Of a stretch of DNA of 64,000 nt, positions 44,428-55,978 are shown in pieces. The DNA comes from Maratus speciosus (taxonomy: Eukaryota > Arthropoda > Arachnida > Araneae > Salticidae): positions 351,627,087-351,691,086 of the forward strand of contig OZ010790.1 of the NCBI GenBank assembly GCA_963932465.1, in the 5' to 3' direction. The notes under the pieces are model-generated. The model did not search any database. It was given only the letters and a program-made list of their open reading frames with translations, and was not told the DNA's origin. Position numbers and translations under genes: made by a program. Every line of letters starts with the position of its first letter. Within the stretch, counting starts at the first letter, position 1.

Positions 44428-46827
44428 GGGGGGGGGATTATATGATACTTTACGAACATTTGAAGTACTTTACGTACTTTAAGATAGGGCTGAATTTTAA
44501 ATTTCTTTATATCTACATATGTGTGTGTGTAAGAGAGATAGATATAGGGTGACAGTTTATATTTCTTAATTTATTATAAACAACTAAAATATGTTGAAAA
44601 ATTTAAAAGTTTGTTAAATTGAATGTATTTATCTCATTTTGCATGTTTCTTAGCGCACTTTGCGAAATATAATTATTTTACTTTTATCTATTAATATCTT
44701 TTTTTCTTCTTCTAAGGAAATCATTTTGAATATATAGGGTTATCTGCATGTTTTTGATAGCACTTAATGTTATCCCAGTTCGACAAATTTTTGCATTTAA
44801 ATTTATTCCTTTATTCATGTCGTTCCAGAATAAACTTCCCTCTCTGATCTGAAAATATACAATGAAAATCAGTGTTGGCCTAATACGAAAAGGTTTGATG
44901 TGCTGTCACCTTGGAAACTATTACATATTCGTGAAAATATACAAGAATTACAAAATCCCACAAAATATGTATGTCCTGCTGAGATGTCTCTGGCAGGCTT
45001 TGAATAATATCCTTTTAAAATCATACATTTATATATGAAGATGATAAAGATATAAAAAAGAAAAGAAGTTAAATAACATTTACTTTTTATAATAAAGATA
45101 AAATAAAATAAAATCATATTTTACCTATAGACCAGTATGCTGTATTGATTCCTTGATACACTTTTTATTCTTTCAATTTTTTCCCTATTATGTTTATGCC
45201 TAATCACATAGTACTAGTAGACTCCAATAACTCGTGTTTGAGGAAATACTTTGCACAAAGAAATATCTCAATATCATCCATTATAATGATAACCGGAAAA
45301 CTTTTATTGAATATCCAAATTCTGCTTTATTTAATAGCAATTTAAATATTTTTTTTTTTATTTTGTTAATTTACCATCATTATTATTGATATAAAAATTG
45401 AAGGTAAAATACTTTTCAACTAACCAAGTTTAATGGATTTAGCTTCTCACTTGAGTACTTATAAAATAAAGGAACTAAAATCAAGAATGCCAGCTACCAC
45501 ATGAAAAAGTCGGTATATTTATAAACAATGATCTAATTTATAACAGATTTTTTTTCCTAACTCTGAAAGTTCTTTCAAGCAATATTCTTAATTTATCGAT
45601 AGCTTTTTTTACAACATATTTTCCATAATTTAGGAAAGCTAACAAGACACAGCTGTAAAAGAACTAACATCAGTGGAATGTCAAAAGTGGCACTAGGTTT
45701 TTTTTTCTTTAAATAATTAGGTGTTTTTGCAATAACATTATAAATAATCAAAAAGGAAAAAAATTCAAAATATAGTAATTTAAGAAGTTAAAAATTTAAC
45801 TGTACACACATAAAAGTTTAAAAATTGATTCATGATAAATATAGTAATTGTCTGTAGTTTTATATATTTTTTGCAATGATATCTCTATTATTCTTTAGGC
45901 CTGTAATAAAACATTAATCGAGAATTTTAAGGAGTTATTTATTAATTCGGATATAATAAATACGTATCATAAATATTGCTAGTTTATTTATCATTTACAA
46001 TTTCTAATTCTAGCGAGAAATTTTTCTGTTTATATACTCTAACGCTGGATGATTAAACTTATTACACTTCTAATAACGTAAACAACAATTCTCATTGCAC
46101 CAATCAAGTTTCGTTTGCAGCAGTGGCTTGAGGGAGATTTACATATTTATGAAGGGTTTGAAGAATTCTAATAAGTTTACAAATATATATTTTAACATCT
46201 GAACTTGGCATGTTTCATCAGATGTAGTATTTAAAATCAATTAATGCATAAATTTAGTGTAATTTTTTTAATATGTAGAATTCTGTATTTTCCTTAAATT
46301 TCACATTTGATGAATATATATATATATATATATATTGCTAGTGAGTGAAATTGGACTACTTTAGATATTTTAATTAATGAATAATCATCATAAATGTTTA
46401 AAAAGTAAATGAACATGCACACATTATTATATACTAGCTCAACCACCGGTGTTGCTCGGACTCGTGATAATAAACATAAATATAACTGAAATAAAATCTG
46501 AATTATTTTATATAGTATATAAACTAAATTATTTCCAAATTTGATAATATATTCCATCGAAACCTAGAGTTTGGTGCTTCTAAGTTTCTAGGGTAATAAA
46601 TGTAATAAATTGTAATTTAGAGTAAAGTTTCTAGTGAACAAAATTTCAAAAGTATACACAACACAAACAAAAGTCATGTTATTCTTTTCAGCGTTTTTAA
46701 GTTATGGCTTGATAGTATCGCTTACCTTTATGCGGTAGTGTGTATGCAAACACCTTTTAAAAAATTAAATTTTACCATTAATTTAATTTCATGATTATAT
46801 TTCAGTTTGAAAGTAATATAAATTATA
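44428..46827. other. AT-rich stretch without gene
   Basis: Short Phe/Ile-rich frames only. A TA tract lies at 46313-46335. ACTAGCTCAACCACCGGTGT (from 46433) looks like the common transposon-end phrase seen in many arthropods but has no body here. Confidence 0.45.
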
Positions 46828-48261
46828 CACTGCTCAAAACAATTAAAGGATAATAAGGTTGTAGATGGATCTTGCGACTTGGGAATTGTTTAGATAATAG
46901 ATACATGATCAAAAGACGTCGTGGGCTATATGGGAAAAAATTACACATGTTTGGCAGAAAAAAAGCATTGTATTGAGAATTTGGGTACAAAAGGGAAAAG
47001 ATACAATTTGTTCATATGAGAAAAAAACGAATAAAAGAAGCGTTTCCTTCGAAGAAAATCGTTTTTAGTACGGAGTATGATTTAGTAGGGAGCTGGGAAT
47101 TTCTGTCCTTCTCCTCCAGAAGAACTCTCTCCAGTTCTTGGAGAGTTTGTGGGGTAGGGGTAGGATGACAGCAACGCGTCTGCCTAGAAAGTCCCAAACA
47201 CTTTTTTGGGGATCATGTCCGGAAAACCCGTTGGCTATTCCATTCGTAGGATTACTTCCTCGAAAAGAAAAACAGCCACAAAATGAGGACGATGTGGCCT
47301 GCAATTGTCGTCCATTAATATGAATTTCTGTACCGTAAGGGATTACAATATATGGTCTAAGGATCTCATCCCTATAATGCTGATTGGTCAGAACTCTATT
47401 TCGAATAATGTAGAGGTTGGTGCGCCCATGAATAGAAATGCTATCACACCCCAACTTCCAAATCTGACAGCTCCTTGCACAAACGCAAGATTATTTCTAG
47501 TGCCATGTTCCATCCAGATGAAAGTGCGCCTATTATCAGGAAGAACAGGGAAACGGGAATCGTGAGAGAAAAGAATAGTGCACCATTCATTTCTCAATTC
47601 ATATGATATGTTGCCTTTCTGTAGACGACAAATTTCCTATCTGTGAACGTAACACATACTTTTGGTCTGCGAACATACAGATCTACACGCGTGAAAACAT
47701 TTTTGGGATAGTTTGTGTCAAAACTTTGGTGCCAGTAATCGAGCAAAATTTTGTTGAAGAAGAGTGGCATTCATATTTCTGTGTCTCCGTGCCGTTTGCT
47801 GTAAATATTGATCTTCATTGTCCGTTGTTGCACGCCTACGACCTTGCCCTATTCTTCAGTCTGCATTTTCAGTCTCCAAAAAATGGTTCCAGATGCTGGA
47901 AATCGCACTTTGGGAAACGTCAGTGGCTTCTACTATTTCGGCTTGTGTTTGGGCCATCCTCTAGGAGACCAACAGCACTTAAGTTTATGATTTGGTTAAA
48001 TAACTTCATTGAGAATTCACACTCATCGAATCAAAGCACTTACTGAAGCAGATCATTGTTTTCCGGTTTCTCATTCAGCAATTTGAAAGCCAAATTTCAT
48101 TCGCTTCCGCTAAAGCGTCGTTTGTGATGCCAAACCCAAAATTTATATTCTCCAAAGTTTAAAAATGTGACTCTCTTCTTCGCTTTTCTGCCAAAAAAAA
48201 AATCGCTTATACCGTTATTTTATATAAGACTTACAGTATCCTTTAATTGTTTTGTGCAGTG
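46828..48261 (-). mobile_element. Tc1-like transposon, inactive
   Basis: The left TIR CACTGCTCAAAACAATTAAA (46828) and right TIR (inverse CACTGCACAAAACAATTAAA, ending 48261) are near-identical, each followed outward by TA (46826-46827 and 48262-48263). Length 1434 bp, usual for Tc1 elements. One transposase relic fills the minus strand. Confidence 0.9.
47020..48140 (-). pseudogene. Tc1-like DD34E transposase pseudogene
   Basis: On the minus strand an N-terminal helix-turn-helix trace (VVGLLEDGPNTSRNSRSH, about 47930) and TRVDLYVRRPKV (about 47680) are badly broken. Then ILFSHDSRFPVLPDNRR and FGSWGVIAFLF lie at 47388-47597. A shifted frame carries SIHGRTNLYIIRNRVLTNQ, RYRDEILRPY-like sequence, and in yet another frame DDNCRPHR followed by MEWP. 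SVWDFLGRRVA ends the core. Tc1 transposases cut and paste at TA using three acidic residues. Here the first position reads SHDS instead of SDES and the last reads DPQKSVWD instead of NPIEHVWD. There are also frameshifts and stops, so the copy is dead. Family assignment is secure from motif order. Confidence 0.85.
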
Positions 48262-48263
48262 TA

Positions 48264-49375
48264 TATTAAAAAAAGCAGCGGTAAATGCAGAGATATTTTG
48301 TATAACCATTTGTTATATCCCTACTAAAATGTAAACATTTTCTATAGTCGCAATAGGATAGAAATAACTTAAACAGGCGACGAATCCAGTGGTCAACTAT
48401 AGAACGCTTAATAATTTGAGAAGTCTTAATTAAGAATTACAATTTAAAATTATTTATGCAGTATTAATTTAGTTCCAGATGATTTAAATTCAAAGACGAA
48501 TGTTCATCAATAACGTTTATTTATTTACAACGTACAGGTAACTTGCAAAAGTAAAATTAAATGAGAAATTGATTAGATAGTAACTTTTATTTAATGAAAT
48601 TAACGAACTGTTAAGCATATGAATAAATTTACAAAGAACTGGACAAAACTGGACAAAGCTTACAAAGAAAATTTTATTTTAATAACGCATAACGAGCTAT
48701 GTGCTTATCGATGAGATTGTTTTTCCTAATTTTCTTTAACATTTCAAGCTAATTTTGTAATTAATGCTTATAACCGTTCTAAATTTTTGCATAATTCTCG
48801 AAGCGAGTGTAATTAAGTTTTCATTACTATATAAAGAATATGAAAAATGAAGGGTGAGAAATAATTTAACTGATTTTTTTTCTAAAACTAGCACAATTTA
48901 ATTTTTTACACAGTAAAATAGGAATGCAAATGGTCTTTCAAATGCAACTACTTGAAAGCGGTATTTCAATTATTTCATTTCTATTGTTTTAAAAATAAAT
49001 TCGCAGAGTGAATTTCTTTTAAACCTATCTTTATATTTTGCAGCCTCATTGCGAATGATTAACACATTTATACTTAAAACAATACAAAATGCTCAGCTTT
49101 ATTTTTTCTAATATTATGTAACAAAAATACATAATGAAAATAATAAAATAATATAAATTAAAGAATTAAACAATTGAAATTATCAGAACAAAAACGGCTG
49201 TTGTAAATAGCAAAATCTTCTTCTAACGTCAGTAAATAAGTTAATATGAGAATAACCTTTGTATTAAATTAAAACTTTATTTGAATAAATAATTGGTGTT
49301 TTCTTAAAACTGTGTTTTTCGGTATTGATAGTGGGCAATCTAAAAAATATACTAAGCAATGTGCAAAATCTATTA
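48264..49375. other. AT-rich stretch without gene
   Basis: No motif-bearing ORF or repeat ends recognised. Confidence 0.45.
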
Positions 49376-49377
49376 TA

Positions 49378-50371
49378 CATAGTGTCTTAAAAGTTCCCGC
49401 ACTGAAAACATAGGCATTTATTATTCACGAAAGAACAAACATTAAAACGACTACTTTTTTACTAATGATAAAAAGCACTTTTAACATCACGTAGGAAAAA
49501 ATACTGAACTTATATTTATAACAAATGTTCAAAATATCCAACACTTTCTAGGGGGCAAATCTGAACTTTTTTGCGCATGTTTGTAGAAACGAGTTTTCAC
49601 ATGCTGGGAATGACTTCTTATATCCTTTGAGTAATGGCAATTTTCAGATCATCAGTTGTTTGAGGATTACTTGTATAAACCTTTTTTTAGATATCCGAAA
49701 AAATTCCGGGATGCTCAAATCAGCGGATCAATCTGGCAAAAGGTTTTTAGAAATGAGTCAATCTCCAAAACTTCTTCAAGCATGTCCATGGTTTCATCAC
49801 TTGTATGGATTGTTGCACCATCTTGTTGGAATAAAGAGTGTAGTTTATTCACTTCTAACAATACAACAAATTACTGTATAATTTCTCTGTATACAAAACT
49901 ATCAACAGTTGATTCGAAAAACAGATGTCCAACTAACCTTTTGTGTAATACACCACACCGTAGGCCATTTTTTTTAGAATGGAAAAGATTGGTATAACAG
50001 CTTTCGGCGTTCCACTCGTGTGCTTGTCTTCTACCGAACTTGTATTACGAAATAGTCAAACGAGCCGATATAACGTATCTTTACACGGTTTTGCATCATT
50101 TGGATATTTATTTCGCCAAACACCTTCATACCATTCAAACGATTTGTATTCAAAATGAGTTTCGAGCAGCGCAATTCTCTCAATGCGTGATAAATTTATT
50201 TCACTTTGAAGAACATAATAACATAGAACTTTATTCTTGCACCAATTAAGTGCGAAAAAAACCAAACGACAAAAACTCAAGAATTGATGCTATGAAAAAA
50301 TTTACTATTTAAAAAAAATCGCAGACAATGAGTTCTTTAATTTGGAGTACGGGAACTTTCAGAACACACTG
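49378..50371 (-). mobile_element. Mariner-like transposon, inactive, about 1.0 kb
   Basis: The left terminus CATAGTGTCTTAAAAGTTCCCG and right terminus (inverse CAGTGTGTTCTGAAAGTTCCCG) form TIRs next to TA on both sides (49376-49377 and 50372-50373). A transposase relic with all its main landmarks lies on the minus strand. Confidence 0.8.
49560..50280 (-). pseudogene. Mariner-superfamily transposase pseudogene (DUF4817-type HTH)
   Basis: The N-terminal helix-turn-helix region is intact at 50056-50280: LSRIERIALLETHFEYKSFE then WRNKYPNDAKPCKDTLYRLV, matching the IERxxxLExxFxxKSxxxxxxxFxxKYPxxxxPxKxTIYRLV pattern of this family. A decayed stretch follows, then SLFQQDGATIHTSDETMDML (catalytic QQDGA with H-T, about 49795-49840), and later YTSNPQTTDDLKIAITQRI (about 49620-49680), the usual C-terminal NPxTxxDLKxxI segment. 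Frames change several times and stops interrupt the middle. The WPPRSPDL portion has decayed. Function in life: TA-directed DNA transposition. Now non-functional. Confidence 0.85.
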
Positions 50372-50373
50372 TA

Positions 50374-51500
50374 ATTTTCATTAAATATATATATATTGTC
50401 ACCTACTCTCTGTAATCCGAGATGCCCGGATAGGCACTTTAGTATTATATAAAAACAAATTTTCTGCCACAATATTTAGGGTAAATCCTTGAAAGGCTCA
50501 AATATATCTAAAGAACATAGAAGGAAAAAAACAACCATTATTTATTTTATGTTTGATTCAAAAACACCGAAAAAGTTCCTATATTTAAATTTTAACGATA
50601 ATTTTGAATAACATTAGTCGAGCTCATCTCTAGTGATGAATGAGAAGAGCAAAATTTGTTTGTAAACAAATTAACCTACCTTTTCCATCAGAATATCACG
50701 TGCTAACGCACGCAAGCCTGAAACGAAACTTACGTGAAAGTAAAAACATGAAGGAAAATGCCAAGGATAAAGTAGGGAACAAAGGGAAATGAAAAACCAA
50801 TCAAAATAATGATACAACAAGTTAGAAAAAATAACTTTCATTAAATGGAACATAAAAGCATAAAAAATAACATTTAAATAAAAAACAAAAATGATATTAA
50901 TAATAATAAAATCAGAAAAAAAACATAAACACAACAAATAACTGACCCGTTTTATATGTTTTTAAAATATTCTTTCATAACAAAAAACAACAAAGTTATA
51001 AAACACAAAACACCTTTTGTAAAACAATTTTCTTTACCAAAGAAAATCGAATTATTTTCTGAAATCAGGAAATCTTTCATACAAAATAAAATATTATGTA
51101 ATACACAGTTTGATCGGTTATTGCTTTCAAGATGGAAAGTATTTCTTTCGGGAGTAATCTGAAATAACATTTTATTTACTTTCATCAGATTTTAAGTAGC
51201 TGAAATAAGGGATATGGAAAATCGAACATTCCAGACAAAAGAATAAAATACCTATCATGAACTTTGTATATGCAATTTGCAGTTCCAAGATTGTGATGCC
51301 AAACTTAAATAAATTGTTTTGGGAGTTTTGCTTTCAATTCGTCGAAAATTCTATCAAATTTCAGCAGCAGAAGCTATAAATTTAATAATAATAGTACTTT
51401 AAGTTATTTGCTATTTATTAAAAATAAAGGAAAATAATACTGTCGTAGATATGAGAAGTATACACTTACTGATTACTTACAGCGTCTCAACGGCATCACT
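50374..51500. other. AT-rich stretch without gene
   Basis: A-rich low-complexity region (50750-50950) produces long but compositionally biased minus-strand frames. No motif seen. Confidence 0.45.
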
Positions 51501-51514
51501 ATAAATATTAACTT

Positions 51515-51800
51515 TTGGGTCAATGTGGGTCAAGCTAAATTTATCTAAAAAAAAGGCTCAAACGAGTTTGACAAAATGTTTTATTACATCGTTTCCCACC
51601 ACTAGAAGACCACTGGGATAGGTCACATGTTCGATAAATTTAGATTAGCGGGTCTCTTTTGGGTTAGCGCGGGTCAAGCTATTTTCATCTATAAAACGAC
51701 TTTAACGATTTTGACTAAATTTTGTATTCTATTGTTTTCGGCTTTGAGAAAAGCATTGGTTAGGTCGCATGTTCGAAAAAATTCGGTTAGTGGGACATTT
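51515..51800 (+). repeat. Two direct units of about 140 bp
   Basis: TTTTGGGT(C/T)A.(T/C)G.GGGTCAAGCTA begins both units (about 51515 and 51658). Both then share GTTTGAC/TTTTGAC, TTGTATT/TTTTATT and TAGGTC(A/G)CATGTTCGA. Diverged, non-coding. Confidence 0.6.
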
Positions 51801-51878
51801 TGGTTCACTATATCTCAGGATCATGTCAATTGTAACTAAACCGCAAGAATGATATACTGAAAATAAAATATCTAATTG

Positions 51879-51931
51879 AACACAAGGCTAATATTGAACG
51901 AGCTTAGCTCGGTCAATATTAGCCTTGTGTT
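51879..51931. repeat. 53-nt near-perfect palindrome
   Basis: Arms of 26 nt (starting AACACAAGGCTAATATTGA) around one central base, with a single arm mismatch. As RNA from either strand it would form a long hairpin with a tiny loop; as DNA, a cruciform. Confidence 0.95.
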
Positions 51932-52062
51932 TATGAGCCTTCTGTTCATGGTGTTCATTAGTGCCTTGTGTTAGATCGGCATTTTTTTCAGCAGGCAGAA
52001 TTAGGATCTTTCATCGGTTTGAGTGATCATATTGTACTAGAACCAAACCCGCCTTTATAATT

Positions 52063-52353
52063 CACTGTAAAAAAAAAAAAAAAAAAAAAAAAAAAGTACC
52101 AGATTTCCTGTAGGAATCGGAAAAATAGTTATCCTTATCGTACCGGAAAAATTTCCGACCCAGCTCGGAACAAAATCGGTAAAATCGGAATAAAATCCGC
52201 AAAATTGGAAGAAAATCCGTAAAGTACCGTTTTAATGAATGTTTCCTTTTTTAACGGATTTTATTCCGAGCTGGGTCGGAAAATTTTCCGGTACGATAAA
52301 GGCAACTATTTTTGCGATTACTACAGGAATACTGTTCGAATTTTTTTACAGTG
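52063..52353. mobile_element. MITE of 291 bp with long TIRs
   Basis: Starts CACTGTAAAAAAA and ends TTTTTTTACAGTG. The arms share the GTACCGGAAAAATTTCCGAC / GTCGGAAAATTTTCCGGTAC blocks and CCCAGCTCGGA/TCCGAGCTGGG. Contains a poly-A run (52069-52097). CACTG ends fit a Tc1/mariner or related family, but the target duplication is unclear. Confidence 0.75.
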
Positions 52354-53505
52354 TACAGTATAATTTTTGTTACATCAAATTCGTGTTAGAATATAGCATC
52401 GACTCGGGTTTTCAGGTTTAACCTGGTCAGATCTAACACAGGTCCGGTTTATTAAAATCTGGTTTTTCTACTTGCTGAAAGATTCGAATCCAAATTCTAC
52501 CTGCAGATGAAAAAACAGCCAACTCAATAAGTTTTTGTCTGGTTCGACCAGTCTCCCAGTCCGATGCTGAATCGTCACATGTGTTTAGAATATTGCTATT
52601 TTTTAAGTTAAAAAAAAACTTAAAAATTCGATCCCCATTCTTTATGGGGGGTTATCCCCAAACTTTTTTTAATGTATTTTTATCAGCACATTGCAGCATT
52701 GTCGAAACCACATTTATTACAATACATTACAGAACAAAGTCTGAAGTTCGGGCACCCAAAGTTCGGACTTTCCAGCAGCAATATTCAAAGGCAGAGGGAA
52801 AAGAAATGTTGAAGCAAACAAACAACAACAAAAACATCATAAGATCACATCAGATATTGCTTTCTGTTTTATTTTTCTCCTCAGCTTTCCATGCTTCCTT
52901 CCGCACTTATATCAAACATTCAGTTTCTCCTTTTCGCGATGAAGACATCGCATTTTATCGGGATTCTCCGCTAAGACACCGATGTACTTTTTTTTTCTTT
53001 CTTTGTTTCTCTCTTATTATTACGTACTAAGCAATTAATTGGCAGATTTCCGATGTAAACAAATTTTGGCCTTTTTTTACAGACAGTGATGTACCCATTA
53101 GCATTGCAAGAACGAAAAACTATTAGACCGGTAAGCGGCTGCACAGGGCACCACCGCATCGATTTGGCGGCTAAAATTTCAGGATTAGTTAAAACTCGAT
53201 TCTCTTTTTAAAATGCAACTGGTCTGCCAAGTCAGATCTTTGTGAAAAACAACTTCAAACACGATTTTAGTGGTTGACTCGTAGGTTTAACATTGTGATT
53301 TCCTGCTCCCAGTCCTCCATGTTTGACATCTTTCGGTGCAGAAAAACACAAAGGTAAACCTACCAGTCAAGCATTAAAATCCAGTTTGCAGACGTTTTCC
53401 ACGAGCATATTATTTCGCAGACCATTTGCATTTTAATATGCTAAATGAGTTCTGTCTAATCCTAGAATTTCGGCAGTCAATTCGATGAGGTGATCATCTG
53501 TGCAT
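52354..53505. other. No recognised gene; one long but unsupported frame
   Basis: A plus-strand frame of 149 codons (52581-53030) is open but has Phe-rich, low-information composition and no motif. I do not call it a gene. Confidence 0.4.
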
Positions 53506-53534
53506 CCGCCCCTCGGGCTATAAATACGCCCCTG
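53506..53534. mobile_element. Lone hAT-like terminus
   Basis: The inverse strand reads CAGGGGCGTATTTATAGCCC, a hAT-type end similar to that at 15403. No partner found in the window. The TATAAATA within it could be mistaken for a promoter. Confidence 0.35.
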
Positions 53535-53555
53535 TTATTAACGCATTAACTTACT

Positions 53556-53780
53556 GTGAAATTCCCGAGACAAGCAGAACAAATTGATTGTGAGAATGAG
53601 GAAAAAGAAGTAAATGTGCCAATCGATGAAATCATGAACTTCCTGTATAATGCCATTAAAGGTCTGGAGCAAAGAAGCTTTATTAACGAATCAGAACTAA
53701 TGTCTATGTACAGAATGAAACAAAATTTTAAGTTAATAAAAATCATGAGAAACATTGGTAAAGCAGTGCACATTAAGTGA
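53556..53780 (+). pseudogene. pogo/Tigger (jerky-like) transposase C-terminal fragment, tentative
   Basis: 74 open codons after an in-frame TAA. First ATG at 53634. The acidic lead CENEEKEVNVP is followed by IMNFLYNAIKGLEQRSF and ELMSMYRMKQNFKLIKI, ending VHIK and TGA. An AATAAA lies about 55 nt later (53836). The arrangement of E-rich linker, VP, helix, (E)Q(R/H), then a second helix with M/R resembles the tail that follows the DDE domain in Tigger and jerky-type proteins. The catalytic domain is missing upstream. The minus strand is also open here. Identification is tentative. Confidence 0.35.
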
Positions 53781-53839
53781 AATATTTAATACTTGGTTAA
53801 GTTACAAGTTGTTCTTAAGTTGTATGTCCCCCTGAATAA

Positions 53840-55947
53840 AAGTTTTTCTTTTACTTTTTATATTGTTATGATTTTTTAATGAAAAATGTTGTTTAATTTA
53901 GAATTAATAGATGTTATAAGCAATTCTAAATGTATGAACGTCATATTTTGCATTTTTAAGTAGTTAAATTAATTTTCCTTTTTATTGGAAAAGCAATATT
54001 TTGGATGCCCAAAAATCCGGGAATTGGTAAAGTCCCGAAGATTCCGAGCTTTAGACTTTGTCCCGTACACACTTTTTATATATATATTTCAAGATATTAA
54101 TAGACTAAGCTAGTGATAGAACACGCGAACTAATGTTTAATCAAGGAGAGCATGCTTTATTTCAAGTTTGCATTTCAATATTTTTAAAGTTATTTAAATT
54201 TTTATTTTATTTTGTTATTTTTTTTTGTTTACGATATTTGAGGCCATGGCAAAATGGGTATGATTTAACTTTTTTTGATTTAAGGATGGAATTTTTGATT
54301 CTTTCTGAGAGCGCTTTCAATTTTGGAACAAATTCCGAAACTGAAAGTTTTATCAGAAAAAAAAAACTGTTTTCAAAATAGAAAAAAATATTAAGATACC
54401 CAGTAATACCTAAGAAATCCTATAAAAAAAGAAGGAAAAAACATTTAAATATTTTGAAATAGAAACTGGAAATTAGTAAAGAACACTGCCATACGTTTAA
54501 TCATGCGATTGCGTTAGTGTTACTAGCGTAGACTTTTAAGGGGGCATATAACTATTAAATATAATCTGAGTTTTTTTTTTTTTCAAAAAATTCAAATTTT
54601 CGAAAACTTACCTATTAAAGAAAAACATATTCTGAGCATTTTAAAACATACCGTAATAGCTTTTTCTATAGATTCGGTAATTTTTACTAAAATTATGTAA
54701 GTTGTTCTTACTGTAATAATTAGTAAAACGATACAAAATATTATATAATATTTTTAAATATTATTTAAATATTATATAATATTTTTAAAAGGATATATAA
54801 TAATTTAAAGTGGTTTAACTAAAAAACTATATGCTTTTTAATTGTGCGCAAGATATTTAATAATCAACTTTATATTTTTTAGACATGCATTTAACACGTT
54901 TTCACATTATATCTATTGCTTGATACTGTTTTGCTAAAATTTGCGCTTAATATATTATTATTAAATAGCCCTTACATATATATATATATATATATATATG
55001 TTACATTATTATATCTAATTTCGCGATTTCCTTATCATATTCTAAATTACTACTTTATATTCACTAAATCCTTATCTTTGATTAATCTCTATAGTTAACT
55101 CTGTTACATTCCCTTTAATTTAATGTCTCACTTGTGTAAATCGCTTAAATATTACGCTTTTAGTATTCTTAAATTAAATGTTCCATTTCCGTGCTTTTTT
55201 CTTTTGAGAATATTGTTTTAGCTTCCATTTTTACTTTCCCGCGCATTTCTGAGGTTATCCTTTTTCCCTTCAAATTCATCCGCTTGCTCTGTCCGCACTC
55301 TTTATATGACGTGACATTCTTAATTATTCATTAGTTGAGAGCGCGATCTACGTCATATTTGTATCCTTACATTGGAGGAACAAAAAGTCGATACTCGCTG
55401 TGTTTCAGCAAATTTGTTGTATTTCTACTTTGATAACTTCCCCTGGTCGCCCGCTGATATTTTCTATTATCTATAATTGCTTAACCATGATTAAATACTA
55501 CGTAGCGATGGCTTGATTTAAATTGAATGTGTGGAAACTGCACCGCCGAAATCTCTTTAAATAAAACCACGAGTTAAATTACGCATTGTCTCAATTATTC
55601 TGGAGAAACCTACACTAGATAAATGTTTTAACTGGCCTACCACTCGATGACTGCAACTACCTTACAATATCCATGTTGATTTACTACCAAACATTCTATT
55701 TCAGCTTAATCTAATGTACGGCTTCCTGATTGATTATTCATCTATTATAACATCGAAGCTAACCACACTTTCGAATCACCATATAACGTAATATCGTTAT
55801 ATTAGTCGACAGGATGAGAAACGTTATATTAGGCGACGAGGATTCAACTGTACCTGTGATTCTATTAATTTCAACATTGCACTTCTGGTAACATAACAAC
55901 CAGTTATTCCGTTCACAAGAAAAACCTTCCAATGTTAGAATAATCTA

Positions 55948-55976
<29 letters not shown>
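53840..55976. other. AT-rich stretch with TA tract and a pogo-like end
   Basis: TA tract at 54975-54999. At 55791-55850 the sequence CGTTATATTAGGCGACGAGG followed by ATTCAACTG-TA resembles a pogo-type terminus, with no partner found. CA/TA microsatellite at 55949-55976. Confidence 0.45.

Positions 55977-55978
<2 letters not shown>

Noticed and set aside
47603..48046. 147-codon plus-strand frame
   Set aside because: Antisense shadow of the decayed Tc1 transposase on the minus strand.
49627..49997. 84- and 113-codon plus-strand frames
   Set aside because: Antisense shadows of the mariner-like transposase relic.
50671..50937. 88-codon minus-strand frame with hydrophobic stretches
   Set aside because: Produced by an A-rich plus-strand region, so Phe/Tyr/Ile-rich translation is a compositional artefact.
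52581..53030. 149-codon plus-strand open frame
   Set aside because: Phe/Ser/His-biased composition, no motif, no splice or promoter context. Long open frames arise by chance in this AT-rich sequence.
53506..53534. TATAAATA in GC-rich context as a core promoter
   Set aside because: The same bases form a hAT-type terminus (CAGGGGCGTATTTATAG inverted), a simpler explanation without transcript evidence.
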